This document shows, piece after piece, positions 34,592 through 43,250 of a DNA stretch of 64,000 nucleotides. Under the pieces are notes generated by a model. The model was not told the origin of the DNA, made no database searches, and saw only the letters and a program-made list of their open reading frames with translations. Within the stretch, counting starts at the first letter, position 1, and each line of letters begins with the position of its first letter. Position numbers and translations under genes: made by a program. Source of the stretch: Odoribacter splanchnicus DSM 20712 (GTDB taxonomy: Bacteria > Bacteroidota > Bacteroidia > Bacteroidales > Marinifilaceae); NCBI RefSeq assembly GCF_000190535.1, contig NC_015160.1:2418001-2482000 (forward strand), read 5' to 3'.

Positions 34592-34771
34592 TTTTAAGAC
34601 AACTTATTTTGAAAACACCGGTAGAAATTTCAGCCCACCGATGCTTATAAACGATTCCTAAAGCGTATAAATAAAAGGCTGGAATCGATCGAAAGATAAG
34701 ACCATAAAGCAACAAAATCACGCAGACACATTTCAGGTTGCCGACGCAACCACTGGAACGGAAAAACCAAA

Positions 34772-35362
34772 CTATGGTGCAGGTTTTAAGCTTATGTCGA
34801 TTGGCACATCGGTAAATAAACCACTGACTAACATCAGATATTCGGGAAATTTCACCCCATCACTCCATACCAGTGGAATATGAAGTAATTCTTCAGCCGT
34901 ACGGCCGAGATCGAAACCGAAAGATTCCAGGGAATGACGGATCAGATGAGGATGACGGCAAGGCTGACCGGTGATACGGGTACACGTATCGTCAGGGCAA
35001 AGGTGACAAGTCCCTGCGTAACAAGCCAGACTACCCGGATATTCCGTTTCAAGCCACCGCAACCAAGAATCTAGTTGAAGGCGCACTTCTGTCAACAGGC
35101 CGATAACGACCTCTTTCTCTGTTCCCGCAGGAATAGTTGGTACAGAGGATGGATCAGGCACGATCTGAGTGCCTGTTATGCAGATATATTTGTACTTGCC
35201 AATCCTTGCAGATATATCGAAATCGTATGGTGGACAAGCCCAGCAACGATCATAACGATTACATCTGCGGCAAAATACAATGAATTTATCTTCATCCCGG
35301 TATTTCCGGATATACTCCCCGGCCGGCATAAAAACAGTATGATGTGAAATAGCATAATCCAT
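34772..35362 (-). CDS. DUF2284 predicted metal-binding protein
   Basis: 196 residues rich in cysteine: FCRRCNRYDRCWACPPY near 30-46 and CYAGTCHLCPDDTCTR near 115-130, followed by PCRHPHLIRHSLES. This pattern matches the DUF2284 family, whose cysteines are thought to bind metal or an Fe-S cluster. Its function is unknown; a link to corrinoid or methyl-transfer metabolism is suggested only by its place among B12-controlled genes. Riboswitch 4 starts about 220 bases beyond its stop. Confidence 0.75.
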   Translation of the reverse strand: MDYAISHHTVFMPAGEYIRKYRDEDKFIVFCRRCNRYDRCWACPPYDFDISARIGKYKYICITGTQIVPDPSSVPTIPAGTEKEVVIGLLTEVRLQLDSWLRWLETEYPGSLACYAGTCHLCPDDTCTRITGQPCRHPHLIRHSLESFGFDLGRTAEELLHIPLVWSDGVKFPEYLMLVSGLFTDVPIDISLKPAP

Positions 35363-35516
35363 ATCACAAAAGTAATTAATTCCTGGCTGAAAACCGATGG
35401 TTCCTGCGGGTACTTTTTTATAGCCGAACAGAGGAATAAAACAGCGACTTCTGAATAGTTACCGGTAAGTAATCGTTGACAAGGCGTTCAAAAACAAAAC
35501 GTTACTATAATTGGCT

Positions 35517-36113
35517 TTAGCGTGAAAATGAATTCAACAACATACTCAGATTGCTGATAAACAGCCGTACGGACATTGCCAGCAGGATGATGCCGAAAAA
35601 TTTACGCAGGACGTAGACACCACTTTTCCCTAAAATGCGTTCCACCAGATAAGCATTGCGGAGTACCAGATAAACCAGAAGCATATTGAGTGAAATGGCC
35701 AGGATCAGGTTGGAGAGATGACATTCTGCCCGCAGAGAAAGCGTCGTTGTCAATGTCCCTGCCCCGGCAATCAGAGGAAAGACAACAGGCACAATAGTTA
35801 CACTCCCGGCAGGTCCATCGTTACGGAAAATTTCTACACTGAAAATCATTTCTACAGCAAGCACCAGCAATACCAATGCTCCGGCTATGGCGAAAGAAGA
35901 AATGTCGACATTGAAAAGTTGCAACAGGGCATCCCCTGCAAAAAGGAAAGTAATCATGACTGCATAAGAGATCAGAGCAGCTTTCCCTGCCTGCACCTGT
36001 TTTCCTGTTGCATTGAGATTGATGATAATAGGCGTAGAACCTGTAATATCGATCACAGCAAACAACACCATAAAAGCGGTGAATATCTCCTTTATACTCA
36101 AATGCAAATCCAT
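35517..36113 (-). CDS. MarC-family integral membrane protein
   Basis: 198 residues with six hydrophobic helices. IDITGSTPIIINLNATGKQV near the start and VPVVFPLIAGAGTLTTTLSL near 107 are family signatures. MarC proteins are inner-membrane proteins of uncertain transport function. Lies 127 bases after the sucD-like gene in the same direction; whether it belongs to that operon is unclear. Confidence 0.88.
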   Translation of the reverse strand: MDLHLSIKEIFTAFMVLFAVIDITGSTPIIINLNATGKQVQAGKAALISYAVMITFLFAGDALLQLFNVDISSFAIAGALVLLVLAVEMIFSVEIFRNDGPAGSVTIVPVVFPLIAGAGTLTTTLSLRAECHLSNLILAISLNMLLVYLVLRNAYLVERILGKSGVYVLRKFFGIILLAMSVRLFISNLSMLLNSFSR

Positions 36114-36240
36114 CTATATAAACTTTACGAACTATATTTTGGGGTTTGCAGGCCGCAGGTTATCCTTATAAATCATGAAACCACTCCGAAATATTTTTTA
36201 ACAACTGCGGGCACTGCAAACCCGGCCACAATCCCTATTT

Positions 36241-37596
36241 TCAATCCGCCCAGATCTCTTCATCCGAAGGCACATGGATACGTGCCGACAGCGGAGCAAT
36301 CCGGGTGATATTTAATAAATGTTTATAAGTAAAATTCTCCGAAATCGAATTATTTCCCCAGCTTCCGCATCCCAACGTATTGGTTACAGGCAGACCGTTC
36401 TGAATAGACCCACCGGCAGTGGTTGCACAAGGAGCGTTCACAATCAGACGGGAAACGGACAATTCGGTGCCGGCCTTAATCACATTGGCCTGATCGTTGG
36501 AATGAATTCCGGCTGTATGACCGTTACCTTCCATGTTCAGGTTAGTCTTGGCGATCCGTAAGGCTTCTTCAAAATTGTCATATCCGAGGCAACCCATTAC
36601 CGGAAACATTTTTTCTTTGCAGATACGATCGGCATGTCCGGCTCCGGTTGCTTCAGCTACAATGACACGGATACCTTCAGGCAGATCGATACCGGCAGCA
36701 CCGGCAATCTTCTTCACCGACTGCCCAACCAAAGCCCGGTTTATTTTTCCTTCCGGGAAGAGTACATTCAGCAAACGCTCTTTCTCTCCGGCAGTAACAA
36801 AATAAGCCCCATGTGCAGTAAAGGCCTTGAACACAGCTTCGCGATCGGTTACCGGATAAGTGAAAAATTGTTCTCCGGAACAGATAATACCATTATCAAA
36901 AGCACGTCCGGTAATCACCTTTTCAGCTGCTGCCTCCAGATCGATATTACGATCAAGGATCACCTGTACATTACCGGCACCAACACCGAAAGAGGGTTTT
37001 CCAGAAGAGTAAGCGGATTTCACCATCGGCATCCCTCCTGTGGCAACAACGACATCGCAGGCTTCCATCAATTCTTTGGTCTTATCGATAGAAGGTTCGT
37101 CGATCACCTGGATCAGATCGGCAGGAACCCCGAACGGAGCCACAACGTCCTTGATCAGATTTACAGCCAGAGCCGAGCATCTTTTTGACTGTGGATGCGG
37201 AGCTATAATAATGGCGTTTTTGGTTTTGAGGGCAAAAATAATCTTCGACATCGGTGTCACAATCGGATTGGTCATCGGCGTGATCCCGGCTACCACACCG
37301 ATCGGTTTGGCAATTTCGATCAATCCGGTTTTTTCATCCATATCGATGATACCCATGGATTTTTTACCCCTCAGGTTATAATAAACCCCTTTCGATTTAT
37401 TGCGGTTTTTAGCTACTTTGTGCTCATACACCCCCATGCCGGTTTCGTTTACAGCCAACCGGGCCAATTCTTCGGCATGATCATAAATGACACGGGCAGC
37501 TTCGCGGATAACCCGGTCGACCTGATCCTGGTCAAAATGATGTTCGTAAATCTCCTGAGCCTTGCGGGCTTTCACCACCATTTCCTTTATTTCCAT
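36241..37596 (-). CDS. sucD: CoA-acylating succinate-semialdehyde dehydrogenase
   Basis: 451 residues of the acylating aldehyde dehydrogenase family (AdhE N-terminal type). The NAD-binding region has GVVAGITPMTNP near 107, and the catalytic cysteine lies in FDNGIICSGEQ near 243. AdhE-type acetaldehyde dehydrogenase is the main alternative, but neighbours (4-hydroxybutyrate dehydrogenase, CoA-transferase and dehydratase) make succinyl-CoA to succinate semialdehyde the best assignment. Follows 4hbD after about 170 bases in the cluster behind riboswitch 5. Confidence 0.88.
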   Translation of the reverse strand: MEIKEMVVKARKAQEIYEHHFDQDQVDRVIREAARVIYDHAEELARLAVNETGMGVYEHKVAKNRNKSKGVYYNLRGKKSMGIIDMDEKTGLIEIAKPIGVVAGITPMTNPIVTPMSKIIFALKTKNAIIIAPHPQSKRCSALAVNLIKDVVAPFGVPADLIQVIDEPSIDKTKELMEACDVVVATGGMPMVKSAYSSGKPSFGVGAGNVQVILDRNIDLEAAAEKVITGRAFDNGIICSGEQFFTYPVTDREAVFKAFTAHGAYFVTAGEKERLLNVLFPEGKINRALVGQSVKKIAGAAGIDLPEGIRVIVAEATGAGHADRICKEKMFPVMGCLGYDNFEEALRIAKTNLNMEGNGHTAGIHSNDQANVIKAGTELSVSRLIVNAPCATTAGGSIQNGLPVTNTLGCGSWGNNSISENFTYKHLLNITRIAPLSARIHVPSDEEIWAD

Positions 37597-37768
37597 AACT
37601 TTTTCAGTTTATAATTATAACACAAACTTTAATTGCCGGACAGCTTTCTGTCTTTGTTTCTGCCTGATCAGTCTCAAAGCTCCCGACAAAAAATCCTCCG
37701 GATTTTTCTCAACGAAATCCAGGATTTCCTAAACGATTACAATGTAATTCTCAACTTAAAAAATTGAT

Positions 37769-38881
37769 TTAATACAGCACCTTATAAATCTCCCGGATCT
37801 CCTCCTCCGACAGCGAGACATAATTATTGGCCAAAAGACGTTGCTGAGTCTGCAACACACTGCTGGTAAAACCCTGAATTTCTTCCGGTTTCATTCCATA
37901 CACCCGGAGTTTATTCTTCGGAATCAATTTACCCAAAAGCTCATCGAGTACCGGATAGGGATTTTCGTTCACACCCAATTGTACACACAACAAGTCGTTC
38001 AGCCGGGCAATATCGCCTGAAGGATTTTTGGCATTATAAAGTTTGAATACTTCGGTGAAAAACTGATAATTCGATTCGCCATGAGGTACATGATAACTAC
38101 CACCCAACGGATAGGATAAAGCATGTACAGCCCCCACCCCTGTATTTCCAAAAGCTATTCCGGCATAATTACTTGCCATCAGCATATCCCCCAGTCTTTC
38201 GAAACGATATTCGGGTCCGTTCGCTGCAATCCCCTGAAACACATCGATGATTATTTCGATGGCAGCCCGGCAATACAAACGGGTATAAGGATTGGATTTG
38301 GGCGAAACATACGACTCGGTGGCATGTACCAACGCATCGATCGCACTACAGGCATAAAACTTAAAAGGCAGCCCTTTGAGCAACTCCGGTACCAGCACAG
38401 CATCGTCGGCCACAATGGCATCGTCGGCCAATCCCATTTTAGTATGTTTGGAGGTAATTTCAGCTATGGATATATTGGTCACCTCGCTTCCGGTTCCACA
38501 GGTGGTAGGCAAAATGACCAATTGTTTTTCTTTGACGATCGGAATTTTACGTTCGAAAGCTTCCGTAACGTCTTCCACCCCTTTCAATACAAACAATTTG
38601 GAAATATCGATCACCGTTCCGCCACCGACCGCAATCACCCGGTCGAAACCGACTCCTTTCACTTCTTTCAGGATAGTGTTCATCATTTTATCCGATGGTT
38701 CTCCTAAACCGAACTTCTCCTGCATAATGAAATGACAAGGGAGATTCAGGGATTTCATAAAAGGTTCATAAAGGAATTCATTGGTAATCACCAAATCGTG
38801 CTCCGAGAGCTTGAATTCACGGGCAAAATCGGCAAAATGATCGAATTTGCTCAAACGGGTTTTTAATTTAAATAATTGCAT
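37769..38881 (-). CDS. 4hbD: 4-hydroxybutyrate dehydrogenase (iron-containing alcohol dehydrogenase)
   Basis: 370 residues, close to the clostridial 4HbD in length and pattern: EKFGLGEPSDKMMN near 57, the nucleotide-binding AVGGGTVIDISK near 83, TTCGTGSEVTN near 125, and metal-binding histidines in AIDALVHATE and HALSYPLGGSYHVPHGE. It reduces succinate semialdehyde to 4-hydroxybutyrate. Lies between sucD and the CoA-transferase. Confidence 0.92.
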   Translation of the reverse strand: MQLFKLKTRLSKFDHFADFAREFKLSEHDLVITNEFLYEPFMKSLNLPCHFIMQEKFGLGEPSDKMMNTILKEVKGVGFDRVIAVGGGTVIDISKLFVLKGVEDVTEAFERKIPIVKEKQLVILPTTCGTGSEVTNISIAEITSKHTKMGLADDAIVADDAVLVPELLKGLPFKFYACSAIDALVHATESYVSPKSNPYTRLYCRAAIEIIIDVFQGIAANGPEYRFERLGDMLMASNYAGIAFGNTGVGAVHALSYPLGGSYHVPHGESNYQFFTEVFKLYNAKNPSGDIARLNDLLCVQLGVNENPYPVLDELLGKLIPKNKLRVYGMKPEEIQGFTSSVLQTQQRLLANNYVSLSEEEIREIYKVLY

Positions 38882-38947
38882 AATACATGATTATAAAACG
38901 ATGGACGGCCCCGCGACCATAAATCGCCGGGAGTTATCCGCCACCAG

Positions 38948-40240
38948 TTAATCCTTAAAACGTTTCTGATATTCTTCTTCCAGCATAGGGCGGAAATCGG
39001 GATGTGCCACAGCAATCAATGCCCGAGCCCGTTGTTTCAGCGTTTTACCTTTCAACCGGGCGATGCCGTACTCAGTCACCACATAATCGACATCATTGCG
39101 TGAAGTAGTAACAGCTGCACCCTGCGCCAAGAAAGGTACAATCCGGGAAGCCTTACCTTTAGCTGCAGTCGAAGGCATAGCCATGATCGATTTACCACCG
39201 GCAGACCAGGCTGCCCCCCGGACATAGTCTACCTGTCCTCCGGTTCCGCTGAATTGTTTCAGTCCGATTGTCTCGGAAGCCACCTGCCCCATCAGGTCAA
39301 CCTCGATGCAGGAATTGATGGAAACCATCTTTTCATTTTGTGCAATGACACGAGGATCGTTGACATAATCTACAGGACGCATTTCTACGCAGGCGTTTTT
39401 ATCGACGAAATCGTACAAGCGGCGCGTCCCCATCAGGAAAGTGGCAACCAATTTCCCCGGATGCAAGGTCTTTTTACTGCCATTGACCACTCCTGATTCC
39501 ACCAAATCGATCACTCCGTCGGAAAACATTTCGGTATGGATACCCAGGTTTTTTTTATCTCCCATAAACAGGAGCACGGCATCCGGAATCGCTCCGATCC
39601 CCAACTGTAAGGTGGAACCATCCTCGATCAAAGAAGCACAATTACGCCCGATGGCTTTTTCGACATCCGTAATTTTAGGCAGCGGAATTTCGGGCAATGC
39701 CAGGTTAGTCGGAATAATATAATCCAACCGGGAGATATGAATTTTGTTGTCTCCCTCGACATAGGGCATATTTTCATTCATCTCTGCGATCACCAGTCGC
39801 GCCTTTTCTGCTGCCGCTTTAGTATAATCACAAGAGAGTCCGAAACTGCAATTTCCTTCACTATCGGGATAAGACACTTGGATTACCGCCACATCCACAG
39901 GATATACCTCATCAAACAGCTGTGGTATTTCATAAAAAAATACAGGAAGAAAATCGGCCCGGTCGTCAGCGACAGCCTGGCGCGAATTTCCCCCGACAAA
40001 ATTAGTGATGTGGCGGAAATGTCCTTCCGTCCCGGGTGTCAGGTATGAGCCATCGTTCAGCGTAAGCATGTGGTAAATACCGACATCATGCAAGCGTTCT
40101 TTTTGTGCGATCATTTCCGCCGGCACAACCTGCGGACAACCGGCAGCATGTCCGAACACAAGACGGTCTCCGTCTTCTATGGCACGGACAGCTTCCTCCA
40201 CTGTCGCAAACCTGTTTTTATATATTTCTTTCCATTCCAT
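38948..40240 (-). CDS. abfT: 4-hydroxybutyrate CoA-transferase
   Basis: 430 residues from ATG 40240 (MEWKEIYKNRFATVEEAV). A GTG at 40258 overlapping the NifU-like stop by four bases is the alternative start. Acetyl-CoA hydrolase/transferase family features: DGSTLQLGIGAIPDAVL near 215, GTGGQVDYVRGA near 330, and VTEYGIARLKGK near 390. It activates 4-hydroxybutyrate with CoA taken from acetyl- or butyryl-CoA, so it can also release butyrate. Confidence 0.92.
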   Translation of the reverse strand: MEWKEIYKNRFATVEEAVRAIEDGDRLVFGHAAGCPQVVPAEMIAQKERLHDVGIYHMLTLNDGSYLTPGTEGHFRHITNFVGGNSRQAVADDRADFLPVFFYEIPQLFDEVYPVDVAVIQVSYPDSEGNCSFGLSCDYTKAAAEKARLVIAEMNENMPYVEGDNKIHISRLDYIIPTNLALPEIPLPKITDVEKAIGRNCASLIEDGSTLQLGIGAIPDAVLLFMGDKKNLGIHTEMFSDGVIDLVESGVVNGSKKTLHPGKLVATFLMGTRRLYDFVDKNACVEMRPVDYVNDPRVIAQNEKMVSINSCIEVDLMGQVASETIGLKQFSGTGGQVDYVRGAAWSAGGKSIMAMPSTAAKGKASRIVPFLAQGAAVTTSRNDVDYVVTEYGIARLKGKTLKQRARALIAVAHPDFRPMLEEEYQKRFKD

Positions 40241-40254
40241 AATCCTCGTTTTGA

Positions 40255-40566
40255 TCACCTTTTTCGGTTTAATAATTTCCGGGCAAAAGCGAGTAAGCCC
40301 TCATCTGTTTCGTTGATCAGATACACACGGCCGAGTTTATCTCCAAGCTCACGACGCAAACCTTTCTCTACCACTTGTTCCACCGTAATTTGTGCCGCAG
40401 GACAGGCTCCACAGGCTCCGGAAAACACAATTCCGACATCCCGGCCCCGGATTTCCCTGACACTCAAATCCCCGCCATGTTCCAGTAAATGAGGACGGAC
40501 CCGGTAAAGTACGATCTCCCGGACCCGTTCCTCAAAACTACTACTACTTTCTATCTTTGCTTTCAT
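40255..40566 (-). CDS. NifU C-terminal-domain iron-sulfur scaffold protein
   Basis: 103 residues from ATG 40566. EHGGDLSVREIRG followed by FSGACGACPAAQITVEQVV carries the CxxC of NifU/Nfu domains, which hold and deliver Fe-S clusters. It overlaps the 3' end of abfD by 23 bases and abuts abfT. AbfD needs a [4Fe-4S] cluster, so a dedicated supply role is plausible (inference). NifU proteins are not a usual part of clostridial 4-hydroxybutyrate clusters as I know them. Confidence 0.85.
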   Translation of the reverse strand: MKAKIESSSSFEERVREIVLYRVRPHLLEHGGDLSVREIRGRDVGIVFSGACGACPAAQITVEQVVEKGLRRELGDKLGRVYLINETDEGLLAFARKLLNRKR

Positions 40567-42007
40567 CCACCTTAGCAATCACTTTAGCCAGTTCTTTCTT
40601 CGCAGCCAGATTTCCCTGACGGGAGATCATAATACGCTGTGCCTGAGGTGAACCTGCTCCATGCATAGATTCTGTCCGATATCCAACAGCTGCCGTACCC
40701 AAGGTAATATTTTCGATCAGGCGCAGGATACGCATCCGGTTTTCGGTAGAAGTCCCGGTTGCTCCCTGCAAATATTTCTCTACATAAGGACCGATCTTTT
40801 CGCTGCGTAAATCCTGCTCGGATGGCATGGTCACCATTAACCCACCGGCAATATCTTCTGCAAGACGGGCAATCTCATAAGGCATACGGGTAATATTCTG
40901 TTTGCAGACATTGGCCAACAACAGATTGATCTGATAGTTACCGGCAGGCATCTTTTCACCCTCTGCCGAACAGGCAATACCACAAGCATAAAGCGTCTCG
41001 TTCAGATGTATCATTTCGATCAGCTTATCCTTGATGTGGTTGGCTTTGGGCACGCCATTGTAATCGGCGGCAAGGGCAGCTGCACCGATCAATACATCCC
41101 CGACTCCGACTTTACACCCTCCGTAAGACTGACGGTGATATCCGGCGAAACGCTCTACCATCATTCCGGCAAATTCATATTCCCGACACATAAACACCCG
41201 TTCATTGGGAACAAACACGTTATCGAAAACAACCAGTGCTTCGTGCCCACCATACTGTGCATTTCCGAGGTCCATATCGGCATTTTCCTCCATTTTACGG
41301 GTATCACAGGACTGACGGCCGTACACCATAAATACGCCTTCGGCATCTGAGGGGACAGCAAACGAAATGGCATAATCTTTATCCTCTTCTTTCATGGCCA
41401 CAGTAGGCATGATCAGGTGTTCGTGCGAATTGACAGCCCCGGTCTGATGAGCTTTTGCTCCCCGTACGACAATACCATCCTCCCGCACTTCCACGACATG
41501 CATATACATATCCGGATCTTCCTGTCTGGAGGGCGACAAACTACGGTCACCTTTCGGATCGGTCATCGCTCCGTCAACCGTAAGGTCGTTTTCCTGTACA
41601 AACTTCATATATTCAGTGAACCGCTTGTGATATTCTGTCCCAAGCTTCTGGTCCATCTCATAGGTGGTAGAGAAAATGGCATTGAAAGCATCCATTCCCA
41701 CACAACGCTGGAAACAGGCTGCCGTCTTTTGTCCCATCAAACGTTGCATTTTCACTTTATTCACCAAATCTTCCGTGCTTTGGTGGAGATGGCAAAAACG
41801 GTTGATCCGCTTGCCGATCAGCGGTGAATAAACAGTCATCAGATCCTGATATTCCGGTTTTTCAGCCAATTCATAAGTTTTGGCTACAGAATTCATAGAA
41901 GGACGAATCATCGGGTGGTCGACAGGATTTTCGATCAGCTCACCCATAAAATAAACCTTCAGATTCAATCTGCGGAGGCTTTCAATGTACTCAGCTCTGG
42001 TCATCAT
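40544..42007 (-). CDS. abfD: 4-hydroxybutyryl-CoA dehydratase
   Basis: About 487 residues; start placed at the first of two adjacent ATG codons (42007, 42004), since the upstream frame is leader. The chain follows the clostridial enzyme closely: DHPMIRPSMNSV near 29, CFQRCVGMDAFNA with two cluster cysteines, VRGAKAHQTGAVNSHEH, and ERFAGYHRQSYGGCKVG with the cluster histidine and third cysteine seven residues apart. All four known ligands of the [4Fe-4S] cluster are present. It dehydrates 4-hydroxybutyryl-CoA to crotonyl-CoA using FAD and the cluster, and is oxygen-sensitive. First gene behind riboswitch 5. Confidence 0.95.
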   Translation of the reverse strand: MMTRAEYIESLRRLNLKVYFMGELIENPVDHPMIRPSMNSVAKTYELAEKPEYQDLMTVYSPLIGKRINRFCHLHQSTEDLVNKVKMQRLMGQKTAACFQRCVGMDAFNAIFSTTYEMDQKLGTEYHKRFTEYMKFVQENDLTVDGAMTDPKGDRSLSPSRQEDPDMYMHVVEVREDGIVVRGAKAHQTGAVNSHEHLIMPTVAMKEEDKDYAISFAVPSDAEGVFMVYGRQSCDTRKMEENADMDLGNAQYGGHEALVVFDNVFVPNERVFMCREYEFAGMMVERFAGYHRQSYGGCKVGVGDVLIGAAALAADYNGVPKANHIKDKLIEMIHLNETLYACGIACSAEGEKMPAGNYQINLLLANVCKQNITRMPYEIARLAEDIAGGLMVTMPSEQDLRSEKIGPYVEKYLQGATGTSTENRMRILRLIENITLGTAAVGYRTESMHGAGSPQAQRIMISRQGNLAAKKELAKVIAKVDESKDRK

Positions 42008-42087
42008 AATTAGTGGCGTTTTATTGATTAACAATACAATATTTAAAGAATTATTTCTCTAATCAAAAGACACAAAGGACAACTATC

Positions 42088-42107
42088 GTATGCTATATAA
42101 CATACGT
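42088..42107 (-). repeat. Small perfect hairpin in the abfD leader
   Basis: CGTATG / CATACG with an eight-base AT loop, between riboswitch 5 and the abfD start. It might be part of the expression platform. Confidence 0.35.
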
Positions 42108-42298
42108 CTTTCCCTTTACGGAAACGATAGCGCCAGCCTTTTTAAAAAATAAAAAAGCATCCTTTACACATCCTCCCTAAACGAGGTTATGCCTTCGTGT
42201 TTTCCAGGACACACCCGTATCCCTTTTCCCAAAATAATTGTGAAAAACAACGCACATACCCATTGTCCTTATTCCCCAGAACAACTGGCAATTATAGG

Positions 42299-42472
42299 TC
42301 AGGCAGGTCTTCTGACTTGTTCCGGATTTTGCGGCCTTCCCTTCTCCCGGAGGAAAAAGTGACCATAAGAATGCAAAACCCTTTTTAAAGAACATACAGC
42401 TGAGGGTACAGTACCGGATTCTCACCGGATTCCCTATTCAACTCATTCCTCCGTGTGAGGATGAGTCACCAT
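42299..42472 (-). promoter_or_regulatory. Cobalamin riboswitch 5 (4-hydroxybutyrate operon)
   Basis: On the minus strand: GGGAATCCGGTGAGAATCC, CCTCAGCTGTATG, and AAGTCAGAAGACCTGCC (complement from 42302). It lies in the long leader of abfD with no gene between. Confidence 0.93.
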
Positions 42473-42479
42473 GACGACG

Positions 42480-42487
42480 CAAATGTA
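42480..42487 (-). promoter_or_regulatory. -7 promoter box of the 4-hydroxybutyrate operon
   Basis: TACATTTG on the minus strand, matching TAnnTTTG, immediately before riboswitch 5. No clear TTTG at -33. Confidence 0.5.
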
Positions 42488-42790
42488 CCTAAATAAATTT
42501 ATATTCCTACTTTTTTTCTTTAATTTTTAAATAAAATGAGAAAAATAATTGCAGCAATGAAACAAACCTCTCCTAAAAAATCATAAAATAACACCTCCTT
42601 CACCCGAACTTCCTTCTCCTCTCTCAACGTCCGATGAAGTAAAAAATCGATTAAAAACAACGGAATGCATAAAAATAATCGACGATCATCCGGACAACAA
42701 AGACCCGCCTCTTATAAAAACAAGAAGTTACAAATTTTTACTCACTGATAATCAACAACAAAATAAAGGAAAAGGGAAAGATTTTATTAA
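42488..42790. other. Spacer between divergent riboswitch operons
   Basis: About 300 AT-rich bases with no gene on either strand. It holds the upstream halves of two divergent promoters and may bind regulators; no operator is recognised. Confidence 0.4.
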
Positions 42791-42792
42791 AA

Positions 42793-42824
42793 TTTCAACG
42801 GATAAAAGATTTTTTATACTTTTG
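42793..42824 (+). promoter_or_regulatory. Promoter of the acyl-CoA carboxylase operon
   Basis: TTTC at 42793-42796, 20 bases, then TACTTTTG at 42817-42824. A near-consensus Bacteroidetes promoter just upstream of riboswitch 6. Confidence 0.6.
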
Positions 42825-42854
42825 TCCCATTGAAGTTCTTTACAAGATGTGAAT

Positions 42855-43022
42855 CAGATCGCTCAGGTGCCTCATTACGATGGGGAGAATAGGGAACCGT
42901 GTGAAAATCACGGACTGTCGCGCAACTGTAATCACCATAAAAGTTCGGCCAATCATGTCCACTGTCAGCATAAGACGGGAAGGACGGCTAAAACGGTGAA
43001 AGTCAGGATACCTGCCTCAGCG
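42855..43022 (+). promoter_or_regulatory. Cobalamin riboswitch 6, long adenosylcobalamin form (carboxylase operon)
   Basis: It contains AGGGAACCGTGTGAAAATC, ACTGTCGCGCAACTGTAA and AGTCAGGATACCTGCC. The CGCAACTGT core and an extra peripheral region distinguish it from the five shorter switches in this window and suggest the class that prefers adenosylcobalamin. It lies 230 bases before the carboxyltransferase gene. Confidence 0.93.
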
Positions 43023-43250
43023 AATTGACAATGCTTTCGCGGAATAAAGCCAGAGTCAGCCCTTATCAGACCGACACCCGTCCGGGTAAATATACCCCTG
43101 CGTATTCTTTATTTTGTGAAAGCTAAGTTTAAGCCATGCTCAACGGTAACAATCGATGATTAACGAGTAATTATCAATCGGCTACACTTACGAATCTTAA
43201 AAGAGATTGCCAGAATAATAAAGCAATTAATAGATGTAAACTGACTTAGC

